From assembly GCA_001600415.1 (NCBI GenBank), contig BCJX01000010.1, positions 1,027,236-1,091,235 on the forward strand: a stretch of DNA of 64,000 bases, given 5' to 3'. Below, in pieces: positions 1 to 12,486 of the stretch. The DNA comes from Pascua guehoae (lineage: Eukaryota > Basidiomycota > Tremellomycetes > Trichosporonales > Trichosporonaceae). A program made the position numbers and the translations under genes. Under the pieces are notes generated by a model. It worked only from the letters and a program-made list of their open reading frames with translations. It had not been told where the DNA came from and searched no databases. How positions within the stretch are numbered: the stretch's first letter is position 1; the number at the start of each line of letters is the position of its first letter.

Positions 1-112
1 CACTATGGACACGCTTCCACAAGCTAGGCCATCGGCATGGTGACCACACCCCACCATGGACCTGCATCTGGGGACTCTGGGCCACACCCGCACGGCCCGC
101 TGACACGCCCAG

Positions 113-979
113 CTCACACTCCTTTCGCCCTGCGGCTTTATCGCGACAAGCTACATTATCCTCCCGCGCCTCGCGACGTGGCTCGACGCCGAAGACTGCC
201 TCTTTCTCCCCTCGCGCCGGATCGTGCGCATCTTTGTGTGGAGCGACGTCGTGACGTTTCTCCTCCAGGGCGGCGGATCGGGCGTGACGGCCATGCAGGG
301 GAATATCGCCACCATTGGGAAATATGTGAGTGGACACAGGGGGGGGAGGGGTGTGTAGTGGTGGTGGTGGGAAGGAGGGGGGAGGAACAAGGAGGAAACT
401 GACGCGGTAATTAGGTCTGCCTGGCTGGCTTGATTATCCAATTCCTGTCATTCAGCACATTCAGCACCCTCCTGCTCGTCTTTGGCCACCGCGTGTAAGC
501 TCCAGCTTTCTCATGCGACACAGGGGACTGACGGTGCAGACGCCGCGACCACGCGTGGAAGTGGTCCCGGTGCGTCCCCAGCGGCGCCCGTGTGTCCAAG
601 CTGCGCCGCCTCGAAGACTGGCGCGTCGTCTACTATGCGCTCATCTGGGCCGGCATCGGCATCATCGTGAGTCCCCCCCCCCCCCCTCTTCCTACGCGTG
701 CTGACAGGACAGATCCGGTCCATCTTCCGTATCGCAGAGTACGCGCAGGGGTACGACGGATACCTCCGCACCCACGAAGTATTCCTGTACGCGCTCGACT
801 CGCTGCCCCTCTTCCTCGCCATGGCGGTGTGGGCCGTCGTGTGGCCGCCCGCCATCCTCACCGACGACGACCGGCCGTTTGCAGCCCCGGGGCCTTATGC
901 GCACAATCCCAACCCCCTCGGCATGGTGAGCACTGGCAAGGACGGACACGCGGCGACCACGGTCGAGGCAAAGGTCTAG
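113..979 (+). CDS. RTA1-like lipid-translocating exporter family protein (5' partial)
   Basis: This is a multi-pass membrane protein of the fungal RTA1/RTM1 family, which includes sphingoid-base and drug resistance transporters. Four exons read in phase: 113-325, 415-494, 540-666 and 713-979, separated by introns with GTGAGT/GTAAGC donors. The first visible exon reads a hydrophobic segment ending SYIILPRLATWL, followed by IFVWSDVVTFLLQGGGSG, which matches the RTA1 signature around the fourth helix. The last exon has the family's IRSIFRIAEY and LYALDSLPLFLAMAVW segments. The acceptor at 112 implies at least one more exon to the left, whose start lies at or beyond the window edge. The stop is TAG at 977-979. 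The family is clear; substrate and exact start are not. Confidence 0.8.
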
Positions 980-1735
980 CCTGCGCCAGGCCTTGGGCTT
1001 TAGATGGGAGATGATTGCTGAGCACGGACGCAGGACGATAAAGTGGAGCAGATGCCGCTTTACCCACTGCGTGGGCCCTATGGGCGTTAGACGTTTGAAT
1101 ATAGAGTGTTGCCACATGGACAGTAGAGTAGAGTAACGTGAAATGAATGCATTTGAGACATTGAGGAGCGTGTGAGGGGTGTGAAGATGAAAGAGAATCC
1201 CCCAGCGCAGATTCCCTCGGAGTGACGAGGGACGGCAATCTCAATGTGGCAGCCGTCGTTGCCGCTGATTAAAGACGCGTCTAGCGACTGAGACGGCGCC
1301 TCGACCGCCCCTTCAGCCAGAGTGTACAGGTGTGTCCGAAAAGTCATGAGACTGCAACATCAAGCTAGGGCACGTGCGCAGCACATACATGGCGACGCGC
1401 AGGGCGTGTGGAAACAAGCCGGAAACACGAATGTGTCCACTTGCCGTGCCATAGGGTTCCAGAGACTGTCCATGTGCGACTTTGACTAGACCGAGCTCAA
1501 AAGTCGCAGTCTCAAGACTTTCCGGGCGTACTTGTATTGGCTTCGCCCCACCTCATGCCCAAGACTCCCGACATCGACGTCAAGGAGCCGTTGCGCGTTG
1601 CGGCGGTCGATCCTGGGGCGTGGCCGCTCTGGTCGGGTGGCAACCAAGTCGGTTGAAGAGTCGCGCACCTGGTTGACGTTTGCATCCTCGTCGGTGCTAC
1701 CCCACCCGCGCTCCCCGTGGCTGTGTCTTGTTTAG
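980..1735. other. Intergenic, no supported gene
   Basis: This stretch contains the 3' flank of the RTA1-like gene. Only short overlapping open frames with no recognisable domain are present on either strand. Confidence 0.5.
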
Positions 1736-1953
1736 TAGGGCATCTTCGAACGTTCCCTGCGGAAATCTTCCAAATACTCCTCGGCATTGGATCATTGGAG
1801 AGATTCTCAATTGGTTACCATGTGTTCTCATCTGGATCGCCGTACCCATACCACTTGGCGTAGTATTCGACCCTGTTGCCGAATCGCCTCGGGTCGAGTA
1901 CCTCGGTGACTTGCCATTCTTCTTAGCCTTCGATTTGGATAGGGGGCGCCTTG
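1736..1953 (-). pseudogene. Chromodomain fossil of an old Ty3/gypsy (chromovirus) element
   Basis: On the minus strand this reads APPIQIEG, a stop, EEWQVTEVLDPRRFGNRVEY, then YAKWYGYGDPDENTW, a stop, and PIENLSN, followed after a frameshift near 1781-1797 by NAEEYLEDFRRERSKM. This is the chromodomain consensus at the C-terminus of chromoviral integrases (basic cluster, YxxKWxGY, ENTWEP, ENL, LEDF). TAA stops lie at 1815-1817 and 1923-1925. I could not recognise the integrase core upstream (to the right of 1953), so only the tail is identifiable. The sequence differs from the pol end of the younger element at 50-56 kb, so it comes from another family. It cannot make a protein. Confidence 0.75.
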
Positions 1954-2880
1954 CCTTCTCTTGCTTGCGATTCGGGAAATGTCGTTCTTGCTCGCGCTTT
2001 GGCAGCTTCTTTGTTAGTTGGGTAGATTGCTAGACGACGCAGGTGCGCCCCGGAAAGCCACGAGTCTGCCATATCGAGCTCGGGTGCACGCACTGTGGTA
2101 CAGCGGGGGATCGCTTTTTTGTGCCATTGGATTTGAGCCACAGAATGTCCGAGCGCATCCTCACATGCACCCGTGCTCAGAGGGGTAGTCTCGCCACTTT
2201 CTGGACACATGTGTGCTACTGTACGATTGACACGGTTCTTCCGCTCCTGTCCTGCGTGAGTCGTGAGACGCTCGCCCCACGACGCCAACGATGGAGATGC
2301 ACGATCCGTGGTCCTTGGGAATTCGTGAACAGAGTTGTTGCCGTTGAAAAGCGTGTTCGACTCTGCACCGCCACCTTTTCTACACCATCGCCTTGCTCTG
2401 CATGTCACTTTCGGGCACGCAGTGTTCAGTCATGAGAATCTGCGGATCAGAGACCACGCACGGTAAACTTGGCTATTGGCTGTGCCGTGGCGGGCATACA
2501 GAGCCCACATAATGCAGCACTTGCTGGTCAGTGGAGAAGCGATAGCTTAGTAGACAGCGGAGAAGCGATGAGTATGGGCCATGAAGGTTTCTGTCTACTT
2601 ATGAGCCCCTTTCCCGCTCATCCTGTCGAGCTAGAACAGCGTGCCGGGGTTAGTACGTACAAGGGAGCATGAGGAGTCGAGCCCGGAGAGCACGCGTCGG
2701 TTAGTGATGCGTACCCTGGAGATCCAGGATTGAGCCCAGAGAGCACGCGTCGGTTAGTACTGTACAAGGGAGCGACAATGGTTCAAACCAATTAAGGATA
2801 GCATAGTGACTAGACTAGTCGACCCCGCAACATTATACAATGGGGTCGATGCGGGACACGGGACGAGCCGCAAGTCCTGC
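1954..2880. other. Intergenic with a short direct repeat
   Basis: There is no supported gene. A near-identical direct repeat of about 27 bp (GAGCCCRGAGAGCACGCGTC followed by GGTTAGT) occurs near 2678 and again near 2733. A second pair, GAGAAGCGAT, lies near 2542 and 2561. Some of this may be decayed remains of the element whose chromodomain lies just to the left. Confidence 0.4.
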
Positions 2881-4975
2881 TTAAACCTGCGCGGCGTTGT
2901 CGCCGAGGTCGGTCTTGCCGACGTTCTCGTTCAGGACGGGAGCACCACCCACGTTCTTCTCGTGGTCCGGAATAGGACGCGAGGCAAAGGTGGTGGTCGG
3001 CTTCCAGCCGGGCGACTTGCGGGGGGAGCCGCACTCCTCCATCATGCGGTCGACCTGCTCGAGGGTAAGACCCTTGGTCTCCCAGACCATGGTGTAAGCT
3101 GGGACGAGTCAGTGACCAACTTCCAAGGGTGGTTTGTGGGTGCACGTACCGTAAATGAAGCAGCAGGTGCAAAGAGCGCCCCAGATGAAGAAGACCTTGG
3201 ACTGGAGGTTACCCTTGTCCGTGGCGACCATGTATGGGGTGATGATGGCAATGATACAGTTCCAAAGCCAGTTGGACGCAGTCGAGAGAGCGACACCGCG
3301 CGAACGAATAGTAATGGGGTAGATTTCACCAATGACGACCCAAGCGGCAGGACCCCAGGTGGAAGCGAAGAAGAGAATGTAGATGCAAATAAAGGCTGTG
3401 GAAAGGTGTTAGCAGGCACACAGGGTTAAATGTGCCACAAACTCACCAATCTGGGCCTGAGCAACCGAAGTGTCGTTGGGCTTGGCAGTACCAATGATGC
3501 CGACAATGAACTCGCAAATAAGCATACCGAGGGCACCCCAGATGAGAAGAGGACGGCGACCGAAGCGCTCAATGGTGTAGAACGAAATAGGAGTCGAGCA
3601 GACGTTTACGAGGGTGGTGATGAGGGACATGAGGAAGGGGTCGTCAATGGTGCCGAGGGCCTTGAAGAAGACGGTGCCGAAGTAGAAGATGAAGTTGACG
3701 CCGGTCCACTGCTGCATCATCTGCATCGAGGTGCCAAGAATCGTGAGACGGAGGTTCGAGTTGGGGCGACGGAGACCACCCTTGAAGCAGTTGGCCCACG
3801 AGGCAAAGTAGCTGTGGTGGGGCACAAGCGACGTCTCGTACTCGTGGTTGGCGATAATCTCGGCGAGCTCATCCTTGATGTAGCCAGAGTCCTCGGGCTG
3901 TCCACGGATACGCGAGAGAGCCTTGGCAGCCCGGTCGGGACGGCCGTGCTTGACAAAGAAACGGGGCGACTCGGGGAGCATGAAGAGACCGCCGCCGAGG
4001 ATGAGAGCCCACAGGAACTGGATGGCAATAGGGATGCGGTACGAGCCCGTGTCCGTGCGGTTCTGAGTACCGTAGTTGACGCACGAGGCGAGAAGCAGAC
4101 CGATCGTGATGCAGAACTGGTAACCCGAGACGAGAGCACCACGGACCTTGCGAGGAGCTATCCAGGTGTGAGCCAATTGTCCTGTTTTGATTGTTGTCGC
4201 TGCAGAAAAACTCACCAATCTCAGACATGTACATGATGATGGTGGCAGAGACGAAACCGACACCGAAACCGGCAATAAGACGGCCAGCCACCAGGAGTTT
4301 CCACCCGTGAGACGCAGTCTGCAGGATGATACCGACAATGAAGACGGCACATCCTGCGATAATGGTTGTACGACGGCCAAAGAAGTCGGCAAGGTCACCA
4401 GCCATCAAAGCACCAAAGAAAGTACCAGCGGACAGAATCGAGGTGATGAGCGACTGCATCCAACCGGGGAGGGCAAAGTCGGCAATTTCTGCTTCGCTGG
4501 CGTCGGGCCCGGGGATGGGCTTGCCAGTGTAAAGGTTGATGACATAGTTCATGCCCATGACACCGGCAATGTAGCCTGCGGGCGTTAGCCAAACTGTGCC
4601 CCCCCACATACAGCGGTGACTGGAACGAGTTGTGAGGCACACAGACAGGAATAGCTTGATCCCACAATGGGCCAAGCTCAGGGCGAGACAGCAAAGTCGG
4701 CTACCGATGAGCCAGCCACACGGCAACGCTGAACTCTAATCGAGTCGCAGGTTTCCCTCCTGTGGCCGGCAACACATGGTTCCACACTGTGTCCTCCATT
4801 CTTTTCATGGTCCATACGCACCAGAGTCAAAGCCGAAGAAGATACCACCAAATGCGGCGAAAGCACAGGCCATGTATGCCTTGGCAGTGACGGGCGCCTC
4901 GACGCGCTCGACGGTCGTTTCATGGTTCTCGCCGATGACAGACTCCTTTGGCACAGTAATCGAACTGCGCGTCAT
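2881..4975 (-). CDS. MFS sugar porter, HXS1-like hexose transporter
   Basis: A 12-helix major facilitator superfamily sugar transporter of the plasma membrane, predicted to import hexoses by facilitated diffusion or proton symport. Five exons with matching phases: 4975-4822, 4575-4216, 4157-3447, 3395-3150 and 3098-2881, giving 562 aa. Sugar-porter signatures are visible: GRLIAGFGVGFVSA with YMSEIAPRKVRG, PESPRFFVKHGR after helix 6, QQWTGVNFIFYFGTVFF in helix 7, GEIYPITIRSRGVALSTASN in helix 10, and WETKGLTLEQVDRMMEE after helix 12 (usually PETKG). The start MTRSSITVPK was chosen because the codon in frame upstream is GTG. The N-terminal VEAPVTAKAYMACAFAAFGG resembles Cryptococcus HXS1-type hexose transporters. 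Intron 1 (246 nt) is longer than the others. The family is certain; the substrate is inferred. Confidence 0.93.
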
Positions 4976-5223
4976 GGTCGCGCGGCGAACCTTCTCCACT
5001 GTGTCGTGTGAGCGGACGGTGGCGGGAAAGAGATAGAGAGAGGGGGGAACAAGTGTGCGATGTGAGCACTTGTTGTTGGCAAACTCACTGGTGATTGTTT
5101 GGTTGCTGTAGTGGTTAGTAGTCGAAAAGGAAAGTGGCTCGTGTTAGGCGGCGTGGGCTCGGAAGGAGTGTGCGAGCGCGCTAGCTGACGAGAAAAAGAG
5201 GGAAAGGCGCGGGCGGGGGGTGT

Positions 5224-5230
5224 TTATATA
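5224..5230 (-). promoter_or_regulatory. TATA box upstream of the sugar transporter
   Basis: TATATAA on the minus strand lies about 250 bp upstream of the transporter start codon. It sits in a G-rich stretch on the plus strand (C-rich leader in the sense direction). The spacing fits a core promoter with a leader of roughly 200 nt; function is inferred from position. Confidence 0.5.
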
Positions 5231-8200
5231 ACTGGGGGCTGGGGGCTATGAGGGGCGCGCGAGAGGATGGGGGGACCGGGAGGGGGCCATGAGGGGAGCC
5301 AGTTGGGAACGGCTGGGGGAGACCGCAGTTGGCAAGTCAGGTGCAGAAAGAGGGAGGAGTAAGGGGCGGGGAACCACGATGCGCGAAGGCCTGGGACGCG
5401 GGGAAAGGCACAAGGTGTTCGCTTGGCAGCACAAGGCAGGTGATCACAGCTCTCTGCACCACTCCGTCATGAGTGTCCGCAAGGTGTCAGTCGGTCGGTT
5501 CGGCAGTACAGTAGTGTGGGTTGCTTTGGCGCATGCGGCATTGGTATGGCGTCCCCTCCCTCCGCAACCGGACAAGCTGGGCGAGCGAACGAGCCACAAA
5601 CGTCCACCCCAACCCAACCAGCCCTCTTCATTGTGACCGTTGCCCTGAACCCCAATGCTGAGCCTGAGCCGGCGGATCTTGGGCTGTTTGGTATTCTGGC
5701 CGCAGCTTTGGTATTCCGCAACAGTGTGTGGTTCTGGGCCAATACAGGGAGAGACGAAGTTAGACTGCTGACAAGAAGGTTTGGTCTTCGGCACGAATAA
5801 AGGCCAAAGAGGCACAGTTCCCGTGGTGGCCCACATGCCAATGCGGTCAGGTGGTCTGTCTGACATTTTTTATTTGGTTGGTTGCCCATGGGGGGGGGGG
5901 GTGGGTGACGTTGCAGGCGCTGGCGGGGGATCGAGGGCGGGGGGCGCACAGGACCACCGGGGGGCGCACGATTTAGAAATGACCCTGACACCACTCGGTC
6001 AGCCATTTTCCCTGAGCCCTCTGTCATTGTTGTTGCTGGTCATGCCTCTGGTCTGATGCCTGTTTGGTATGTCAGACAAAGAGGTAAGGGTGTTGTTTTC
6101 CCTGCAAACACGAGAGCATGTGCACACTTGCATTTCTGGTAAAGGGACATTGCACGGCACGGCACGCGCGGGGGGGGTAGTGTTGCAGGTGCACACGATG
6201 CGATCCAAAACGCCACTCATCATCCGATCTTCTGCNCCCCCCCNCCCCCCCCNCNCTCTCTGCGCCCCCGCGGACGCCCCGCCGATCCCTCTACGGATTG
6301 GTTGATTGTCCTCAGACGAGACATAGCACCGGCGGTATTCAGGAACCCTTATTGAAAGAAAGAAAGAAAGACGCACGCACGCACGTCATTGTCCCCAAAT
6401 GCGGCAGCCTGCACCGGACAGTGGCACTCGTCTGGCATACAGTACAACAGACCACTACTGTACTTGGCTGTGGCCAGAACTCTGCAACTCGAAATGCTGC
6501 TGTCACCGACCTCTCTAACCGAACTCTCGGCACGCTACCCTGTCCCGCGTAGGATCACCCTTTGCATTACCTTTGATGCAATGGACCAACAACCTCTTGG
6601 CCCAGCTTGGCAGCATTCTCGCCCCATCCAATCCGATCAGAATCAGAACAATCGTTTACAAAAGGAAAAACCAAATCCCAAACGCCCCCATTTCTCTGCA
6701 CCGACCGGCGGCAGTCACCCCCGGCGCCGCCTTTCGCACTCGTCGCCACTTGGTACCCTGGAGTCGAGGCCGCCAGTGCTCACCGCAGCCAGCTCCGCGA
6801 TGCCAAGTGGGTGGGCGGCGCCGCAGAATAGGACCGCAGTACGCGTCGCACGATGGGCCGGCTATTGAATTTGCGCTATACACGTCGCTTTCACGTGTCT
6901 GGGCCGGGCATTCGTACCAGCGGCGCTCGGGTAGACCAATGAGGACGAGCGCCTCACTGGACCAGGCGGTTAGCGTCGGTCAACCCGTTTGCTCGCTTTC
7001 TCATCCCTTGTCGACTCTGTAGGGCCGGATCGGGAAATACAACATGACAAAGCCCTCTGGTCGTCAGCCGTTGCCGCCAGGCCGCCCCTTGTCTGTGCGT
7101 ACGTTGCCGCCATCGGGGAATGCATACAAATTTGGAAGCACACTGCCGCCGCCCCTGGCGTCGCGCAGTTCTTTCCCTACAAGTCACATGGGCCCATGAA
7201 CAGCCAATCTCTGTCCAGAGTCAACCGACTTTGCCGACGGCTGGGCGGCATGCGTGCGGCGTGTGCGGTATGAATGCGGCATGCATGCGGCTTCGGCGAG
7301 CACGGCCAACCAGATGCAAACTCCCGTTTGCGGCAAGTGTGCATTACGAAAGAGATGTGCCAAAAAGAGAGGTCCACCGACAAGATACCTGCAGGGGTGA
7401 TGCGGACCAAGATGAGACATGATATGAAAGAGGTAGGGTTTTCTTTGTCGATACCAAACCGAAGCAGACAATAATGGATGGAGGGTTCTTCGGAACCTGC
7501 AAAGCCCCGTTCTAGTGGTGTGGTTGGCATCGCGAGGATACGCGCTATGCTGGTCGCAGCTGCGGACGGTCAGTGCCCCCGTCTCAGACTGAGGCGTCGG
7601 CGAGACGCAACGCACGGGGCCGGAGAACCCGGAGCAACTAGGCATGAATTAGATCGTCCTCATTGGGGCGCGTGTTGCGCGCTTCGTGTCGCGCCGCGTC
7701 GCTGTTGCTGAGATGCAATTTTGGTTACCAAGTCATTGTGACAAACGAAGCTACGAGCCAAGAGAAGTGTGGGCCGATTTTGGAAGATTTTTGATGGGAT
7801 AAGTTGGCCACATCGGGCAGCTGGTTAGCCGGAGCTCGCAGCTGCGGAACACACACTCGACAAAAGCCACATCGCAAACAGTCATGGACGCGCTGCGCGC
7901 CTTGACGCGTCCGACGCGACTCTGATCCAGACCAGTTCTACTGCGAGTGTGTCACGCTTGGTTCCTGCGTCTACACATCTCCCGTGCACAAGTTTCAGAT
8001 GGATGGCCTACTAGTCTATTGCCCGTCTACTGTGCTTCCAGCGACCCGGACTTTCTTCGCAAACTCAATCAGTACCACAGACCGCCACAAGTGACAAACA
8101 GGACCAGGTCCTGGGTCATGTCGTCGCCGGTGCCGAGGCACTTGGCGTGACCTTGATTCAACCTAAACTCGATGCAACTGGACGGGCGCAGTTTGATGCA

Positions 8201-10833
8201 GGTAGATTCACATGCCGCGGAAGGAAGCTGTCAAGACGGAGCATGAATAGCCGTTAGGCGCATGAGTGGGGTTCGCGAGGGAGTGCACCAGCAGATGGAT
8301 GTATTCAGCACGAGCACGCCATCGGCGGCGTCGGAAAGCAGCATGGCCGCGAGAGGATGTTGCGGTCGCCGAAGCGCCACAAAGTCACCGTGCAGTAGCT
8401 TGCACGGCTGTTGGGATGCCCGATGGGCCCACGGGTGCGGCGTGCGGAAGTGCAGATGCGGGTATGCTGGTGCGGACGCCGCACTGGCATTTGTGTTTTT
8501 ACACGGTGGCCGCAGCGGAGCATGTGTGCGGAGCCGTGGCGTCGGTATGTCGGTGTCCCTCCGGGCTGGCACAAATTGTCCGTCGTCGTCGAGGAATGTC
8601 CAGTGGCCAGTGGACATACCCGTGCACGGGAGGAGGTGCGCCAAGCGCCACCGCGTCGCTCAGAGGCGCACGTCGTCGCAAGTGGCGGTACATGTGAGAT
8701 CTCTTTACTGCGCCGCCGCCTGATTCAGTGGACGGACATCCTTGGACAGAACATAAGAATTTTTTTGCCCGAGAAAATCGCCCCCATGGATGGGGGTCTG
8801 TGCGTCGCTGTATTCGTGTTGTCGGCCGCCACCCGAGTACACGGAGATGATCCGACATGTCCTCGTCCTCCATTATCGACACACTTGGAATTGCACAAGT
8901 GTGACACCTGGGTGTTCCGGAAATGTAGGAGTGGGACCACGTGTGATCTACACGCCGCCTGGCGTCACGCCGGCCCACACCGCGGACGCCGAGTCTGTCG
9001 GTTGTGGACATTGGCCCAGTGCCCACCCTGTCAGCAGAGGTCGCGCGCGATAATCTCGGATGGCACACGACGACACTTGCACGCGAAAGAAAACGCACCT
9101 GCGCGATGCGAACGCCGCCGGGAGGGCGGGCACGGACGCGACGCGCGACTTTCCGGGCATTACTTATAGGGGTGCCGCCCGGGTCGCAGCGCACACACCA
9201 TCAATCGAAGTGGCATGTCTCGCACCCGGACAACACGGCGACAAAGCAATATTAACACTGGCATCCGTGTTGGGTGGCAACACATGTAACACGGCCTCTG
9301 GCGTCCCTCGGTGTGCCTTGTGCCGTCACTCACGCCGTGCCCCACACCACACTGTGCCTGGGGATTTCGTTCCTTGGTGTGTCCGAAAATGTGCACTCGG
9401 CATTCCAGTCTCTGACGACGGACCCGCGTGGGGTTACTTGGCACGCCAGGTGCCTCCGCACGTCATTCTCACTTATGGCATGAGGCACGCTTGTTGCCTT
9501 GTTTTGAGCCTGCTGATCGTGAGCTTGTCCCGAGCACAACGGAGCACAAACGGAGAGTGGGGGTGCCGACGGTGGGATTTTCGATCACTTCGAGCCAAAT
9601 AAAGTGCCGTGAGGCCACATGGTCCCGATGGCTCCGGATGCTCTGGACTTGTTGCTGACACGCAAACCATGACCATAATACTTGCTCGTGTGAGCGGGCG
9701 ACTGCCCAATGCCGTAACCACGATGAGATCCCGGCCCCCAACTTTGTTGCGGTATCTGGAGCCCCAGGACCGTCTGGATACCACCCGACTGGCCCGACTT
9801 GGCAGCGTCCTGGCGTGATTGATCAGAATGTTAAGAACAACGAGCACGCTGCCGGTCTGGATCCTCATACCCGTCCTCTATCGTCTTGGCTATCGTCATC
9901 ACTGTCTGCCAGCACTTGCCACGGGTATACCTGCGCATTGGCTTTCATCAATGTCGACTTCAGCCGCGTTGGCACCATAACCCACAAGCATGTCTCTGCA
10001 TCGACTTCACAGTGTTTGGCCCAGGATACCCGCACTCTCGCTGGGCTGGTCGAACCTAACCTACTCGTCGCGATAGGCCCACGTGTCTACCCCAACAGCC
10101 GCCCTTAGCCAGTCTCACGCTCGACTCTCACCGCTGACCAAGGGGCTCCACCTGGACCACAGATAGGTCGCGGTCTCGTGGCACATCCGCCCTCTCGTCG
10201 TCCACACTGTTTCCCGCTCACGAGTCCTTCAATACCTCGTACATTACGACCCCTAAGGCAACACACGGAGGGGATCTGATGTGTAACTCACCTCGTTTAC
10301 CGTTTCAGAGTATTCGAGTATGGCCCAGTCGGCAGCAGCCTCCTCGGTGCCTCTACCTGGCCTCGGTGCCTCTGCCAGCCGGGCGGCGTTAATCAACCAC
10401 AAGACTATGCTCGATGTTGACGAGACTCATCGACTGATTCGTGTTCGAACCCATGCGGCCTCATCGCCAAGGATCGTAAGCAATCAACCTTTCTGAATCG
10501 TGGAGGATCACACCAAGACGGACGTTCCCAAACTGACCCCCCGTCGACGTGGCGATTGTTGGAATAACCGCTGCACAAAAGGGAATCGATTAGCCAAGTG
10601 TTGCCCCTTCCAACAGCGATACCCTCCACTGTCGTCGACAAGTCTACCCGCGAGTGGTCCGTCAGGGTCCACTGGAGCATCGATGCCATGACCAACACCA
10701 GACCACGCCGCCCGTTCCACAAACGCCCCAGGTACACGCCCACCGCCACCAAGTGGATCCCCACACCGCCCACACCCCTCGACCCCTCGGCAACACCCTC
10801 CACACCCTCCCCATGCTCTTCAGAGTCCAAAAA
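5231..10833. other. Gene-poor region with no supported genes
   Basis: About 5.6 kb in which both strands contain only short overlapping frames without recognisable domains or consistent splicing. Notable sequence: a G run near 5890, an ambiguous C run with N at 6236, 6244, 6253 and 6255, and microsatellites near 6355-6385 (GAAA followed by GCAC units). The 7-9.5 kb part has many TGCGG/CACACC-rich words. Decayed transposon DNA is plausible, but I cannot name any element. Confidence 0.4.
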
Positions 10834-10957
10834 GGTCACGACGGGGATCGAACCCGCGATCTCCTGATGACTCCGAGTCGACGAGATGGATTGGATGGAA
10901 CCCATCTTGTGTCTCGAATCTTCGTAGTCAGACGCCGTACCATTTGGCCACGCGACC
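10834..10957 (-). tRNA. tRNA-Arg(ACG) with intron
   Basis: The minus strand folds as GGTCGCG paired with CGTGACC (acceptor), D arm GCC...GGC, anticodon stem TCTGA with TCAGG, and loop CTACGAA giving anticodon ACG. The T arm is GCGGG-TTCGATC-CCCGT. The 5' half closely resembles yeast tRNA-Arg(ACG) (GGCxxAATGGTxACGGCGTCTG). An intron of about 52 nt sits after position 37. Downstream TTTTT (plus 10829-10833) is a Pol III terminator. Exact intron ends are not fixed. Confidence 0.9.
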
Positions 10958-11023
10958 TCGGTGTTTGATGGCGTGGAGAGGCGGGGTGGTGGCGGCCGAG
11001 GGATTCTGATTGGCTTGAGGGCG

Positions 11024-11097
11024 NNNNNNNNNNNNNNNNNNNNNNNNNNNNNNNNNNNNNNNNNNNNNNNNNNNNNNNNNNNNNNNNNNNNNNNNNN
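11024..11097. other. Assembly gap (run of N)
   Basis: A run of 74 N bases. The flanks (TTGAGGGCG and GCGGTCTGG) give no sign of what is missing. Confidence 0.99.
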
Positions 11098-12109
11098 GCG
11101 GTCTGGAGGATAGGCGCTGGGGGGGGTGGCGGGAGGGTGTTGGGGGACGAGGGAATGCAGGGATGCAGGGAGGAGAATGGGCAGAGTTGGGAGAGTCGAG
11201 GCGTCTGTGCAGTCGGCGACCCGTGACACAGAGATAGCGATGGGTCCTCGTCAAGGCGGTGACGTCGGCGGTTGGTACTAGTGGTATACTATGTGGGTTG
11301 TCCAAACGACGGGGCCGAGCAAGGGGAAGCTTGGCGCGATGCCAGTGACTTCCAACCGGCTCTAGGCCCTCGCCAGGGTTTCCTTGCCACCTACACCAGA
11401 GAGACTGTTTGCGGTTCCTACCGAGCCAATCGATCTGTTGCTGTTTGTCGTGGAATTTATTGAACGCGACACGAAAACGCGGCCATGAAGGACAAACACG
11501 ACACATGCGGTGAGTGGCTCAACGAAGGGGTTGGGGGCAATTTTACATCAGGACGAGAAAACATTCATGTCCATTTCGCGTTCGGTCTCATATCGACAGG
11601 AAGTACAGACGCCCTCTGCTCAACTACAGTATACCTACTTCTCATACTTCTAGGATGAGGGAGGATGAGCAATGTACTGGCTAATCTTGAGGACAGGGTA
11701 CCCACTGTCCTTGGGGACACAAAGCAGGATGCGCCACGTTTACTGTGGTAGTAACCATGTCTGCGATTAGTGCCACGACGCCGTTCTGCCCCGTCGCCTC
11801 TGAAACGCCCAAACGATTGTTTCGAGCTTGAAGTGGCATTCGCAATCCTGCCACCCCATATGCCGTTTAAATCCAGCATGGTCTGCCATGATCGTCCTGC
11901 GAGGTTCCATCACGTCCCCGACCCCGATAGAGCGCGATAGAAGCAGCGCGTCGCGCCTGTTATCCGATGCCTCTAGTCGGTCTCGCAACGTTTGAGGTCG
12001 TATTGTTCGTCCTCCTTGTCGTCGTGTCCCTTCTCTTCACCATCGTCATCGCCGCGATCGTTCCCGCCCAGGGAGGCGGGGCCCGTGTCCTCTCCCGGTG
12101 ATCATCGAA
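11098..12109. other. Intergenic, no supported gene
   Basis: Between the assembly gap and tRNA-Gly. No frame has a recognisable domain, and no tRNA fold was found, although the region lies inside the tRNA cluster. Confidence 0.4.
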
Positions 12110-12180
12110 ACATCGTTGGTGAAACGGTATCATGCTACTTTGCCATAGTAGCGGCAGGAGTTCGACTCTCCTACGATGTA
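12110..12180 (+). tRNA. tRNA-Gly(GCC), intronless
   Basis: Perfect 7-bp acceptor ACATCGT/ACGATGT, D arm GTGA/TCAT, anticodon stem CTACT/AGTAG with loop TTGCCAT (anticodon GCC), and T arm AGGAG-TTCGACT-CTCCT. The length of 71 nt is normal for tRNA-Gly. A TTTT run at 12186-12189 is the Pol III terminator. The loop is identical to that of yeast tRNA-Gly(GCC), although the acceptor does not start with the usual G. Confidence 0.88.
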
Positions 12181-12486
12181 GTCTCTTTTGCAGCGCAAAG
12201 CTACTGTTTTGGATGTTGTCTTCGGGGTGGTTTTGGTTGACCTGACAGTCTCTAACTGCGATGAGTACACTCCTCCCCTGTTCGGACGCCGCATGGGGGC
12301 AACTCGGCTGATTCGCGTGGATATCATTGTCTTGAACGCCACTGAGAAATACCTACAGGAACCGCTCCCAGTCCGTCACCTGTCACCTCTCGCTCTGCCC
12401 CCACAGCACCTCACACCTCCTCCAACCCCCCACTCTCTCACCACTGCATCGTCCCCGCCCATTCAGTGCCCCCAAAAAGGGGGAGC

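Noticed and set aside
3430..4236. A 268-codon open frame on the plus strand
   Set aside because: It is antisense to the well-supported sugar transporter exons and has the charged, low-complexity composition expected of a shadow frame in high-GC coding DNA.
10425..10470. A GTTCGAAC palindrome resembling a B box
   Set aside because: No T stem on either strand and no other tRNA arms.
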